Assembly: GCF_018717645.1 (NCBI RefSeq)
Contig: NZ_JAFLHG010000002.1
Location: forward strand, 62,001 to 126,000
Reading direction: 5' to 3'
DNA from: Microbacterium flavum
Lineage (GTDB): Bacteria; Actinomycetota; Actinomycetes; Actinomycetales; Microbacteriaceae
Length of the DNA: 64,000 nucleotides
How positions within the stretch are numbered: the first letter of the stretch is position 1; each line of letters begins with the position of its first letter. The position numbers and the translations under genes are program-made. The notes beneath the pieces were generated by a model. That model was given only the letters and a program-made list of their open reading frames with translations. It had not been told where the DNA came from and searched no databases. Positions 36,859-45,398 of this stretch are shown here, piece by piece.

Positions 36859-39455
36859 TGCGCGTCCCCCTGTCGTGGCTGCGTGAGTACGTCGAGCTTC
36901 CCGAGGATGTCACGACCGACGACGTCTTCGCGGCCCTCGTGTCGGTCGGGTTCGAGGAGGAGGAGGCGATCGGCTTCGAGCTCAGCGGGCCCGTCGTCGT
37001 CGGCCAGGTGCTCTCCTTCGTCCCCGAGCCGCAGTCCAACGGCAAGACCATTCGCTGGTGCCAGGTCGACGTCGGCCCTCTTCCGGCTGCTGAGCCTGTC
37101 GAAGCATCAGGGACCGCTCGCGATATCCGCGGGATCGTCTGCGGAGCGTCGAACTTCTTCGAAGGCGACAAGGTCGTCGTGTCGCTGCCCGGCGCGGTGC
37201 TGCCGGGGCCCTTCCCGATCTCGGCGCGCAAGACCTACGGCCACGTCTCGGACGGCATGATCGCCTCGGCGCGCGAGCTCGGACTCGGTGAGGAGCACGA
37301 CGGCATCCTGCGACTGAGCGAGCTGGGACTGGACCCCGAGCCCGGCACCGACGCGATCGCCCTCCTGGGGCTCGACGACGTCGCCGTCGACGTCAACGTC
37401 ACCCCCGACCGCGGCTACGCCCTGTCGATCCGCGGCATCGCGCGCGAGTACGCGCACGCCACCGGCGCGGCGTTCCGCGACCCGGCGGAGCGAGAGTGGG
37501 ACGACGTCCAGCCCGGCATCGGCTTTCCCGTCGCCGTCGACGATTCGGCGCCGATCCGCGGGCGCGTGGGTGCGAGCGAGTTCGTCGCGCGCGTCGTGCG
37601 CGGCGTCGACCCCTCCCGTCCGACGCCGCCGTGGATGGTCGCGCGGCTCACGCTCGCCGGCGTCCGCTCGCTCGGCATCCTCATCGACATCACGAACTAC
37701 GTCATGCTCGAACTCGGCAACCCCGTCCACGGCTACGACCTCGATCTGCTGCAGGGCGGCATCACGGTGCGCCGTGCCGACGAGGGGGAGAAGCTCACCA
37801 CCCTCGACGGCAAGGAGCGCACGCTCAGCGCCGAGGACCTCCTCATCACCGACGACTCCGGACCCATCGGTCTCGCGGGCGTGATGGGCGGCGGGACGAC
37901 AGAGATGACGGAGGCCACGCGCAACGTCCTCGTCGAGGCCGCGACCTTCGACCCGGTCACCATCGCGCGCAGCGCTCGTCGGCACAAGCTGCCCTCCGAG
38001 GCCTCGCGCCGCTTCGAGCGCGGCGTCGACCCGCTCCTCCCGTTCGTCGCCGCGCGCCGCGTCGCCGACCTGATGGTCTCCCTCGCCGGCGGCGCCCTCG
38101 ACACCGAGCTCGGCGGAGCGCTCTACGGCGAGGTCTTCCTCCCGGAGATCGTGCTGCCGCGCGGCTTCGTGCCCGCCCTCATCGGCGTCGACTACACGGA
38201 TGCCGAGATCACCGGCGCCCTCGAGACGATCGGCTGCGAGGTCACCGATGTGGACCAGGCGTTCGCCGAGGCCGCCGTCTTCGACGAGCCCGAGCCCGCC
38301 GACATCGCCGGTGGGGGATGGCTCGTGATCCCGCCGTCATGGCGCCCCGACCTCACCGACCGATGGACCCTCGCGGAGGAGGTCGCGCGCATCCACGGCC
38401 TCGACCGCATCCCGTCGATCCTGCCGACCCCGCCGTCGGGCCGCGGTCTCACACCGCTGCAGCGCGGGCGCCGCCGCGTCGCGAACGCGCTCGCCGCCGC
38501 CGGCTACATCGAGACGCCGTCGTTCCCGTTCGTGGCGGCGCAGGCGAACGATCTGCACGGGTCCGCGTCGGGCGAGGCAGGCCCCGGCATCCGCCTCGCC
38601 AATCCGATCGACGCGCAGAGTCCGTTCCTGCGCCGCTCCCTCGTCCCCGGGCTCCTCCAGGTCGCGCACCGCAACATCTCGCGCGGCTTCACGGACCTCG
38701 CCCTGTTCGAGACCGGTGTCGTCTTCACGCCGGAACCGGGCGCCGTGTACGGCACGGCCACCGTGCCGCCGCTCGGGGTCCGTCCCGACGACGAGACGCT
38801 CGCCGCCCTCGACGCGGCGCTCCCGCCGCAGCCCCGGCACGTCGCCGTCGTGCTCACGGGGGGCCGCGACGCGAAGCAGCCGGGGCGCGCCGCGGCGGCG
38901 GTGGATCTGTCCGACGCCCTCTCGGCCGTGCAGGTGATCGCCGCCGCGGCCGGCATCCGCGTCGACATCGCCCAGGGGCAGCGCGCGGCGCTGCACCCCG
39001 GACGGACCGGCATCGTGTCGACCGGCGGCGTCGAGATCGGCTACGTCGGCGAGGTGCTCCCCGCCGTCTCCGCCGCGGCGGACCTGCCCGGGCGCGTGTA
39101 CGTCGTCGAGCTGGACCTCGACGAGGCGCTGCGCCTCGCGGGGACGCCGGACGTGGAGGCATCCCTCTCGTCCTACCCGGCCGCGACGCAGGACGTCTCC
39201 CTCGTCGTGGGTGCGGACGTCGTCGCCGGAGATGTCGCCCGGGCGCTCCGCGACGGGGCGGGCGAGCTGCTCGAGTCGCTGCGACTCGTGGACGACTATC
39301 GCGGCGAGGGGCTCGTCCCCGGGACGAAGAGCCTGACGTTCGCGCTCCGGTTCCGCGCCCCCGATCGCACGCTGACGGCGGCGGAGGCGACGGACGCCAA
39401 GCTCGCCGGCGTCGGGGTCGCAGCACAGCGGTACGCCGCGACGATCCGGGAGTGA
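36858..39455 (+). CDS. pheT: Phenylalanine-tRNA ligase beta subunit
   Basis: An 865-residue subunit with MRVPLSWLREYVELP start, an OB-fold tRNA-binding domain (about 40-150), B3/B4 editing domain with VTPDRGYALSIRGIAREYAHATG, B5 domain, the class II-like inactive core and the C-terminal FDX-ACB domain that begins near SSYPAATQDVSLVV. Inside the OB-fold domain, residues about 76-84 (PAAEPVEAS) are encoded by a copy of the dispersed 24-bp repeat, between WCQVDVG and IVCGASNF; this is a loop-like in-frame insertion. The gene is followed by a short GC-rich palindrome and a convergent ATPase gene. Confidence 0.95.
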   Translation: MRVPLSWLREYVELPEDVTTDDVFAALVSVGFEEEEAIGFELSGPVVVGQVLSFVPEPQSNGKTIRWCQVDVGPLPAAEPVEASGTARDIRGIVCGASNFFEGDKVVVSLPGAVLPGPFPISARKTYGHVSDGMIASARELGLGEEHDGILRLSELGLDPEPGTDAIALLGLDDVAVDVNVTPDRGYALSIRGIAREYAHATGAAFRDPAEREWDDVQPGIGFPVAVDDSAPIRGRVGASEFVARVVRGVDPSRPTPPWMVARLTLAGVRSLGILIDITNYVMLELGNPVHGYDLDLLQGGITVRRADEGEKLTTLDGKERTLSAEDLLITDDSGPIGLAGVMGGGTTEMTEATRNVLVEAATFDPVTIARSARRHKLPSEASRRFERGVDPLLPFVAARRVADLMVSLAGGALDTELGGALYGEVFLPEIVLPRGFVPALIGVDYTDAEITGALETIGCEVTDVDQAFAEAAVFDEPEPADIAGGGWLVIPPSWRPDLTDRWTLAEEVARIHGLDRIPSILPTPPSGRGLTPLQRGRRRVANALAAAGYIETPSFPFVAAQANDLHGSASGEAGPGIRLANPIDAQSPFLRRSLVPGLLQVAHRNISRGFTDLALFETGVVFTPEPGAVYGTATVPPLGVRPDDETLAALDAALPPQPRHVAVVLTGGRDAKQPGRAAAAVDLSDALSAVQVIAAAAGIRVDIAQGQRAALHPGRTGIVSTGGVEIGYVGEVLPAVSAAADLPGRVYVVELDLDEALRLAGTPDVEASLSSYPAATQDVSLVVGADVVAGDVARALRDGAGELLESLRLVDDYRGEGLVPGTKSLTFALRFRAPDRTLTAAEATDAKLAGVGVAAQRYAATIRE
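37083..37106 (-). repeat. Dispersed 24-bp repeat, copy 2 (inside pheT)
   Basis: CCGGCTGCTGAGCCTGTC then GAAGCA aligns with the ftsK copy at 16 of 24 positions, including the invariant core TGTCGAAG. It is in frame, in a loop of the OB-fold domain. Confidence 0.45.
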
Positions 39456-39466
39456 GTGACGCCAGC

Positions 39467-39485
39467 CCCGCCGCGCGCGGGCGGG
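39467..39485. terminator. Possible bidirectional terminator between pheT and ATPase gene
   Basis: CCCGCC-N7-GGCGGG fills most of the 31-base gap between the convergent stop codons. There is no T-run on either side. Confidence 0.35.
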
Positions 39486-39486
39486 C

Positions 39487-40617
39487 CTAGCGCGTGCCCC
39501 AGTTCCAGGCGGGCGCGTCGAGGAAGCCCTGGCCGTCGACCTCCGTGCCCGCGAGCCCTTTGCGCAGCTCGACGCGCGCCGGCTCGGGGAGGTCGTCGAT
39601 GAGGCCGGCGGCGTGCGAGACGACCAGCACCTGAGTGCGCTGCGCGGCATCCTCGATCAGCCGCGCAAGCGGGGGCAGGAGCGAGGTATGCAGGCTCGAC
39701 TCGGGTTCGTTGAGGACGAGGAGGGGTCCGGGCCGAGCGGGAAGGAGAGCCGCGCACAGCAGCAGGAACCGCAGCGTCCCATCGGAGAGCTCGGCGGCGT
39801 CGAGCGGCCGGAGGATGCCGGGCTGGCGAAGCGTGAGCCGGAACTGCCCGTCCGCGCTGTGCACCTCGACCCGTGATCGGGGGAAGGCATCGTCCACGGC
39901 GCGGTCCAGTGCGGCGCCATGCCCGGCATCCACGATCGTCGCCCAGGTGGCCGCGAGCGAGGCGCCGTCGTGCGAGAGCGTCTGCGTGCGGGTGCCGACC
40001 TGAGGCCTGCGCGCGGGGGCGTCGGCATCGATGCGGAAGTGGTCGTAGAAGCGCCACCCGCCCATCATCCGCCGGAGCGCGAGAAGCTCGGGGGCGGTGT
40101 CCCCGTCGGCGAGGTCGGTGACGATGCTCTCGTAGGGCGCGAGCGCCTGATCCAGCGAGGTCCACCGGCCGTCGCGAACGCGGGTGCGCGCGCGGAGCCG
40201 GTCGATGAGGAGGGTCGCAGGCTTCGCCACCGCGCCGGCGAACACCTGTTCGCGCTTGATCTCGGGGTCGCGGGCGAAGGGGTTCGGCAGGGACGGATCG
40301 GACTGCGGGATGCCGAGGTCGATGAGGTAGCCGAGCTCGTCGGAGGCGAAGCCGAGCTGGACCGCGATCGGCTTCGTCCGCACGGTGCCCTGGGTCCCGC
40401 CGTGCTCCGGTCCCGCCCACAGGGCCGAGGGGAGGCCGCCCTCGCGGGCGAGCGCGCCGATCACCTCGCCGCGGGCGGCGGCGGCGAGGAGGCCGAGAGC
40501 GCGGTAGAGGTTCGACTTTCCCGACCCGTTGGGCCCGGTGACCACCGTGAGCGGTCCCAAGGGGACGACGACGTCGCGGAGGGACCGGTAGCCGGAGACG
40601 GCGAGCGTGCGGAGCAT
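39487..40617 (-). CDS. AAA family ATPase (predicted ATPase, COG4637-like)
   Basis: A 376-residue ABC/SMC-like ATPase. The N terminus LRTLAVSGYRSLRDVVVPLG leads to Walker A GPNGSGKSN near residue 30. The signature-like ELSDGTLRFLLL and Walker B PLLVLNEPESSLHTSLLPPL are near 280-320, and the VLVVSHAAGLID H-loop follows. No TOPRIM nuclease domain follows, so it is not an OLD nuclease, and no nuclease or defence partner is adjacent. The function of this family is unknown. It is convergent with pheT and divergent from an ABC gene; starts are 55 bases apart. Confidence 0.85.
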   Translation of the reverse strand: MLRTLAVSGYRSLRDVVVPLGPLTVVTGPNGSGKSNLYRALGLLAAAARGEVIGALAREGGLPSALWAGPEHGGTQGTVRTKPIAVQLGFASDELGYLIDLGIPQSDPSLPNPFARDPEIKREQVFAGAVAKPATLLIDRLRARTRVRDGRWTSLDQALAPYESIVTDLADGDTAPELLALRRMMGGWRFYDHFRIDADAPARRPQVGTRTQTLSHDGASLAATWATIVDAGHGAALDRAVDDAFPRSRVEVHSADGQFRLTLRQPGILRPLDAAELSDGTLRFLLLCAALLPARPGPLLVLNEPESSLHTSLLPPLARLIEDAAQRTQVLVVSHAAGLIDDLPEPARVELRKGLAGTEVDGQGFLDAPAWNWGTR

Positions 40618-40671
40618 GACTGCACACTCGCACCTGCCGCCGACACCGGGTCCTGGGTAGTGTCGGAGGGG

Positions 40672-41442
40672 ATGACTGAGACAGCCCCCCTTCCCGCGCT
40701 CCATCTGGCCGGAATCGCCAAACGCTTCGGTGAGAAGCAGGCGGTGGCCGGCATCGACCTCGTCGTCCCGTCCGGTTCGTTCTACGGCCTCGTCGGTCCG
40801 AACGGGGCGGGCAAGACGACGACGCTTTCGATGGCGACCGGCCTTCTGCGGCCCGACGCGGGCACCGCCTGGGTCCACGGCGTCGACGTCTGGGCCGACC
40901 CGGCCCGCGCGAAAGCCATGATCGGCAACCTCGCCGACGGCGTCCGCCTGTTCGACCGCCTGACGGGGGAGCAGCTCATCACCTACACGGCCATGATGTT
41001 CTCCCTCCCGCGGGAGGAGATCGCGGGCCGGGTGAGCGACCTGCTCGACCTCATGGATCTGCGCGAGGCGGCGGGCACGATCGTCGCCGACTACTCGGCG
41101 GGCATGACGAAGAAAGCGGCGCTCGCGTGCGCCCTCGTCCACGCGCCGCGCCTGCTCGTCCTCGACGAGCCGTTCGAGTCGGTCGACCCGGTATCCGCCG
41201 CGAACATCGAGGACGTGCTGCGCTCGTACACGGCATCCGGCGGCACGGTCATCGTCTCGAGCCACTCCATGGACCTCGTCCAGCGCATGTGCGATCACGT
41301 CGCGGTCATCGCCTCCGGGCGGGTCCTCGCCGCCGGGACGGTCGACGAGGTCCGCGGCGGCGAGTCGCTGCAGGACCGCTTCGTCACCCTGGTGGGCGGC
41401 CGGCACACGAGCGAGGGGCCCGCGTGGTTGCGACAGTCCTGA
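40672..41442 (+). CDS. ABC transporter ATP-binding protein
   Basis: A 256-residue ABC ATPase: Walker A GPNGAGKTTT near residue 40, the signature-like DYSAGMTKKAALACAL (LSGG replaced by YSAG), Walker B LLVLDEPFESVDP and H-loop SSHSMDLVQ. The unusual signature is common in ATPases of multi-helix ABC-2-like exporters of Actinobacteria. TAGTGT at 40658-40663 and GGAGGGG lie just upstream of the ATG. The 3' end overlaps the permease gene by 19 bases. Confidence 0.85.
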   Translation: MTETAPLPALHLAGIAKRFGEKQAVAGIDLVVPSGSFYGLVGPNGAGKTTTLSMATGLLRPDAGTAWVHGVDVWADPARAKAMIGNLADGVRLFDRLTGEQLITYTAMMFSLPREEIAGRVSDLLDLMDLREAAGTIVADYSAGMTKKAALACALVHAPRLLVLDEPFESVDPVSAANIEDVLRSYTASGGTVIVSSHSMDLVQRMCDHVAVIASGRVLAAGTVDEVRGGESLQDRFVTLVGGRHTSEGPAWLRQS

Positions 41443-43007
41443 GGCTCCGGTACCGCATCCTCGGCAACACGCTCGCGCGCAATCCGTGGCAGCTCGTCGG
41501 CTTCTGCTTCGGAATGCTGTGGGCGGTGTCCGCCCTCGCCCTCGTGGGCTCGGGGAGCTTCGCGCTCGCCGCCTCGGGCGACCTCGCGCTCGTCCGCACC
41601 GTTGCGGTCGTCGCGGGCGCCGCGCTGCTGCTCGGCTGGGTAGTCGGTCCGCTCCTGATCGCGGGCGCCGATACGACGGTGGATGCCGCGAAGCTCGCGA
41701 CCTTCCCGCTGACGACGCGGCAGCTGATGGCCGTCCTCACGGGGACGGGGCTCAGCGGCATCCCCGGCATCGCCACCATGGTCGCCGCCCTCCTCTCCGT
41801 GCTGATGTGGTCGCCGTGGCCGATCGCCGCCGTCGTCGCGATCCCGTGCGTCGTGATCGCGGTGCTCACCTGTGTGGTGGCGTCTCGGCTCGCGACCGCC
41901 CTCTCGACCGGCCTCGGCGGCAACCGTCGGGGGCGCGAGCTCGTCGGAACGCTGGTGCTCGCGGTGGTCGTCTTCGCCGGCCCGATCCTCAGCGGCGCGG
42001 TCGCCCTCCTCTCCGGTGCGGGCGGGTTCGCCGCGCAGCTCGAGCAGGTCGCGCGCGTCCTCGCCTGGACTCCGCTCGCGGCGGTGTGGGCCGTGCCCGG
42101 CGATATCGCGGCCGGAGATCTCCTCGCGGCCGGGCTCCGCCTCACGATCGCGCTCGCGACGCTCGCCGCGGTGGCGGTCGCGTGGCGTGCGGCGCTGGTG
42201 AGGTCGACCGAGGCTCCGCCACGGCGCGCGGCCCGCGTCGTGGCCTCGGGCCGACTCGGGCTCATCGGCGTGATGCCGACGGGCGGTGTCGGGGCGACCT
42301 GGGCGCGCTCCCTGCGCGGGTGGCTGCGCGACCCCCGCTATGTGCGGCAGCTGATCTTCGTGCCGCTGTTCCCGCTCCTGTTCGCGTTCACGGGCGGAAT
42401 CGAGGGGTTCCTGTTCAGCGCCTCCGCCGTCCTGGTCGCCCTCGTCCTGTGCATCGCCGGCTACTCCGACATCTCGTACGACGGAACGGCGTTCGCGTCG
42501 ATCCTCGCGACCGGCATCCGAGGCCGCGAGGATCGCCTGGGGCGCGCCCTCGGTGCGGCGAGCGTCGGGATTCCGCTCGTCGTGCTCGTCGGCGTCGTGA
42601 CGGCGGTCGTCGGAGGTCGTGCCGCGCAGCTCCCCGCGACTCTCGGCGCGGCGCTCGGTCTCGTTCTCGCGGGGTACGGAGTGTGCGCGGTGTCCTCCGC
42701 CCTCCTCGTCGCGCCCGTCGCGGCACCGGGCGACAGCCCGTTCAAGAGCGTGCCGGGACAGACCTTCCTCAGCGGTCTGATGGTGTTCGTGGTGATGGGC
42801 GCGTGCCTGGTCCTCGCTCTTCCCGGGATCATCCTCGCCATCGTCGCGCTCACCACCGGCTCCGCCGCCCTGGGGTGGGCCGCGCTCCTGGTCGGCATCG
42901 TCGTCGGCGTCGCCGTCACGGTCGTGGGCATCGTCGTCGGCGGCAGGACCCTGGATCGTACCGGGCCGGACCTCCTCCTGCGCATCAGATCCTTCCCCAC
43001 CGGCTGA
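41424..43007 (+). CDS. ABC transporter permease, large multi-pass membrane protein
   Basis: A 527-residue protein with about twelve hydrophobic segments in two halves separated by a cytoplasmic loop near residues 265-310, consistent with a fused ABC-2-like permease partnering the preceding ATPase. The GTG at 41424 gives VVATVLRLRYRILGNTLARNP, a typical amphipathic start, and overlaps the ATPase gene by 19 bases. Substrate unknown. The epimerase gene begins five bases after the stop. Confidence 0.82.
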   Translation: MVATVLRLRYRILGNTLARNPWQLVGFCFGMLWAVSALALVGSGSFALAASGDLALVRTVAVVAGAALLLGWVVGPLLIAGADTTVDAAKLATFPLTTRQLMAVLTGTGLSGIPGIATMVAALLSVLMWSPWPIAAVVAIPCVVIAVLTCVVASRLATALSTGLGGNRRGRELVGTLVLAVVVFAGPILSGAVALLSGAGGFAAQLEQVARVLAWTPLAAVWAVPGDIAAGDLLAAGLRLTIALATLAAVAVAWRAALVRSTEAPPRRAARVVASGRLGLIGVMPTGGVGATWARSLRGWLRDPRYVRQLIFVPLFPLLFAFTGGIEGFLFSASAVLVALVLCIAGYSDISYDGTAFASILATGIRGREDRLGRALGAASVGIPLVVLVGVVTAVVGGRAAQLPATLGAALGLVLAGYGVCAVSSALLVAPVAAPGDSPFKSVPGQTFLSGLMVFVVMGACLVLALPGIILAIVALTTGSAALGWAALLVGIVVGVAVTVVGIVVGGRTLDRTGPDLLLRIRSFPTG

Positions 43008-43012
43008 CCGCG

Positions 43013-43990
43013 ATGACCGACGTCCTGATCCTCGGCGGCACGGGCTGGCTGAGCTCGCGCATCTGCGAAGCGTGGTTGGATGCCGGGGCATCCGTCACCT
43101 GCCTCGCCCGGGGCGGGCGCCCCGTGCCGTACGGGGCATCGCTCGTCGCTGCGGACAGGGATGCGCCGGGCGCCTACGCGGCGGTCGCCGCTCGCGAGTG
43201 GGACGAGGTCGTCGACGTGTCCTCTCGGCCCGCGCACGTCGCCGCCGCCGCGGAGGCCCTCGCCCCCGTCGCGCGGCACGCGACCTACGTCTCGAGCGTC
43301 TCGGTCTATGCCCGCGACGATGAGCCCGGCGCCGACGAGCGAGCAGAGATCCTCGCGCCCGCGACGGGCGACGCCGACGACTACGGGCGCCAGAAGTCCG
43401 CCGCCGAGGCCGCCGTGCGCCGTGCGTTCGCCCGCCGCGCGGCCATCGTCCGCCCCGGTCTCATCGTGGGTCCCGGCGACCCCACCGACCGGTTCGGCTT
43501 CTGGCCGGCGCGCTTCGCGCTCGCCGGGGAGGAGTCGGTGCTGGTCCCGGACGCGCCCGAGGCCCACGCACAGGTCGTCGACGTCGAGGATCTCGCGAGC
43601 TTCATCGCCCGGCTCGGCGACGCTCGCTTCGTCGGCGCGGTGAACGCCGTCGGCGATCCGATCCCGCTCGAGGGACTCCTCCGCCGCATCGGCGCCGTCG
43701 CCGGCCACACCGGCGCCGTGGTCGCCGCCCCGCCGTCGTTCCTGGAGGCGCACGGTGTCGGGTACTGGGCGGGACCGCGGTCGCTGCCGCTCTGGCTCCC
43801 CGCGGATGCCGCGGGCTTCGCGACGCGGTCGAACACGGCGTATCGCCTCCTCGGCGGCGCGCTGCGCCCGCTCGAGGAGACGATCGCGCGCGTCCTCGAG
43901 GACGAGAGGGCGCGCGGTCTCGACCGGCCGCGGGCCGCGGGGCTCACCCGCGAGGAGGAGCGGGAGATCCTCGCCGCGCTCGTGGGATGA
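43013..43990 (+). CDS. NAD-dependent epimerase/dehydratase family protein
   Basis: A 325-residue short-chain dehydrogenase-type protein (extended or atypical). The Rossmann loop is LGGTGWLSSRI at residues 7-17, the catalytic SSVSVYA strand lies near 100, and YGRQK (YxxxK) near 125. The reaction is unknown; similar actinobacterial proteins are annotated as reductases or epimerases. It lies five bases after the ABC permease gene and so probably in the same operon. The last 30 residues are Arg/Glu rich. Confidence 0.82.
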   Translation: MTDVLILGGTGWLSSRICEAWLDAGASVTCLARGGRPVPYGASLVAADRDAPGAYAAVAAREWDEVVDVSSRPAHVAAAAEALAPVARHATYVSSVSVYARDDEPGADERAEILAPATGDADDYGRQKSAAEAAVRRAFARRAAIVRPGLIVGPGDPTDRFGFWPARFALAGEESVLVPDAPEAHAQVVDVEDLASFIARLGDARFVGAVNAVGDPIPLEGLLRRIGAVAGHTGAVVAAPPSFLEAHGVGYWAGPRSLPLWLPADAAGFATRSNTAYRLLGGALRPLEETIARVLEDERARGLDRPRAAGLTREEEREILAALVG

Positions 43991-44066
43991 GCGGGCCCTG
44001 ACCCTTCCGGCGTCATCGTCAGCGCCGGCCTGCCGGGATCATCACCACCTCCCGCGGGGCGGCGAT

Positions 44067-44096
44067 TTGCCGCTGCGGGCCCGCCCGCGCTATCGT
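44067..44096 (+). promoter_or_regulatory. Promoter of the arg leader
   Basis: The -35 TTGCCG (44067-44072) and -10 TATCGT (44091-44096) are 18 bases apart. The -10 ends six bases before the ATG of the leader peptide at 44103, the same leaderless geometry as at dapF, argH and tyrS. Confidence 0.55.
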
Positions 44097-44102
44097 CGGC
44101 GC

Positions 44103-44174
44103 ATGCTCTCGGCCCTGACCACCGCTCCCGCGGTGCTCCGCGTGCGCCGACGTCTGGGCGACCGCCGAATCTAG
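44103..44174 (+). CDS. Putative arginine leader peptide (23 residues)
   Basis: A short ORF from ATG 44103 to TAG 44174. The N-terminal half is MLSALTTAPAVL and the C-terminal half is RVRRRLGDRRI, so six of the last eleven sense codons are Arg (codons 13, 15, 16, 17, 21, 22: CGC, CGC, CGA, CGT, CGC, CGA). It sits 114 bases before argC, the first gene of the arginine operon, and its start codon is placed exactly where a promoter would give a leaderless message. By analogy with trp, his and leu leaders, stalling at Arg codons under arginine limitation should change folding of the RNA downstream. No other protein-like property is visible. This is too short for routine annotation. Confidence 0.62.
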   Translation: MLSALTTAPAVLRVRRRLGDRRI

Positions 44175-44268
44175 GCGACCCCGCAACTCCCCGCCCGGTG
44201 GCGGGTCGAGTTCGTCCTGGTCGCCGCCTCCGGTCCCTGCTGAACGTCGCGAGACGGGCAGCACCGTC
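44157..44268 (+). promoter_or_regulatory. Candidate attenuator RNA between leader peptide and argC
   Basis: GGCGACC occurs twice, at 44157-44163 (inside codons 19-21) and 44174-44180 (overlapping the stop codon). Both can pair with GGTCGCC at 44219-44225, so they compete. Between lies a perfect GC hairpin CCCGCC-CGGT-GGCGGG (44190-44205). A further stem, TGCTG with CAGCA plus inner GTC-GCGA-GAC, occupies about 44230-44268. No T-run follows, so termination might be Rho-dependent or control may act on argC translation. Confidence 0.5.
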
Positions 44269-44288
44269 ACAGACAATAAGGTTGGACC

Positions 44289-45398
44289 ATGACCTACTCG
44301 GTCGCCGTCTCCGGCGCATCCGGCTACGCCGGCGGTGAGATCCTGCGGCTGCTCGCCGCCCATCCCGAGGTGGAGATCAGGACCGTCACCGCGCACTCCA
44401 ACGCGGGACAGCCCCTCGCGGAGCACCAGCCGCATCTGCGGTCGCTCGCTCACCTCACCCTTCAGGACACGACCCCCGAGATCCTCGCGGGGCACGACGT
44501 CGTGTTCCTCGCCCTCCCGCACGGCCAGTCGGGACGCTACACGGATGCCCTCGGCGACGTGCCCCTCGTGATCGACGCGGGCGCCGACCACCGCCTCAGG
44601 TCCCCGGAGGCCTGGGCGCAGTTCTACGGCGGCGCCTTCCACTCGCCCTGGACGTACGGCGTGCCGGAGCTGCCGGTCGCGGCCGGGGGAGCGCAGCGGC
44701 AGAACATCGTCGGCGCGCGCCGGATCGCCGCACCCGGCTGCAATGCGTCGACCGTGAGCCTGAGCCTCGCGCCGGGTGTCGCCGCGGGGGTGATCGACCC
44801 GTCCGACATCGTGAGCGTGCTCGCCGTCGGACCCTCGGGGGCCGGCAAGAGCCTCAAGACGAACCTGCTCGCCTCGGAGATCCTCGGCTCGGCCAATCCC
44901 TACGCCGTCGGGGGTACGCACCGGCACATCCCCGAGATCCGCCAGGCGCTCCTCGCCGCGGGCGACCCCTCGACGAGGTCGGGGACCGGTCGGGGCTCGG
45001 GCCCCTCGACGGGCTCGGGAACCGAGGGTGACGACATCCGGATCTCGTTCACGCCGGTCATCGTGCCGATGGCCCGCGGCATCCTCGCCACCTCGAGCGC
45101 TCCGATCGCCCCCGGCGTGACCGACGCGCAGATCAGGGATGCGTGGGAGAGCGCCTACGGCGGCGAGACGTTCGTGCAGCTGCTGCCCGCGGGGCAGTTC
45201 CCGCGGACGGCGGACGTCCTCGGCGCGAACACCGCGCTTCTCGGGCTCGCGATCGACCGGGCCGCGAACCGCGTCGTGGTCGTCGCCGCGGTCGACAACC
45301 TCGTCAAGGGCACCGCGGGTGCCGCCATCCAGTCGATGAACATCGCTCTCGGCCTCCCCGAGGCCACGGGCCTGACCGTGAACGGAGTGGCACCGTGA
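44289..45398 (+). CDS. argC: N-acetyl-gamma-glutamyl-phosphate reductase
   Basis: NADPH-dependent third step of arginine synthesis, 369 residues. The N-terminal Rossmann motif is [15 protein letters not shown], and the active-site cysteine is C151 in [23 protein letters not shown] and the C-terminal [20 protein letters not shown] are standard. It is longer than the usual 340-350 residues because of a Gly/Ser/Thr-rich insertion (about residues 225-250) encoded by two tandem copies of the dispersed repeat. TAAGGT lies six bases before the ATG and can be read either as a leaderless -10 or, in a transcript from the leader, as an AAGG ribosome site. It overlaps argJ by four bases. Confidence 0.95.
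   Translation: MTYSVAVSGASGYAGGEILRLLAAHPEVEIRTVTAHSNAGQPLAEHQPHLRSLAHLTLQDTTPEILAGHDVVFLALPHGQSGRYTDALGDVPLVIDAGADHRLRSPEAWAQFYGGAFHSPWTYGVPELPVAAGGAQRQNIVGARRIAAPGCNASTVSLSLAPGVAAGVIDPSDIVSVLAVGPSGAGKSLKTNLLASEILGSANPYAVGGTHRHIPEIRQALLAAGDPSTRSGTGRGSGPSTGSGTEGDDIRISFTPVIVPMARGILATSSAPIAPGVTDAQIRDAWESAYGGETFVQLLPAGQFPRTADVLGANTALLGLAIDRAANRVVVVAAVDNLVKGTAGAAIQSMNIALGLPEATGLTVNGVAP
44967..44990 (+). repeat. Dispersed 24-bp repeat, copy 3 (inside argC)
   Basis: CCCCTCGACGAGGTCGGG then GACCGG is the reverse complement of the ftsK copy at about 20 of 24 positions. It encodes part of a Gly/Ser/Thr-rich insertion. Confidence 0.5.
45002..45025 (+). repeat. Dispersed 24-bp repeat, copy 4 (inside argC)
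   Basis: CCCCTCGACGGGCTCGGG then AACCGA, in tandem with copy 3 at a 35-base period; about 18 of 24 positions match the ftsK copy. Confidence 0.5.

Noticed and set aside
39487-40617. OLD-type or other defence system
   Set aside because: The ATPase lacks a TOPRIM or nuclease domain and has no defence partner; neighbours are pheT and an ABC exporter.
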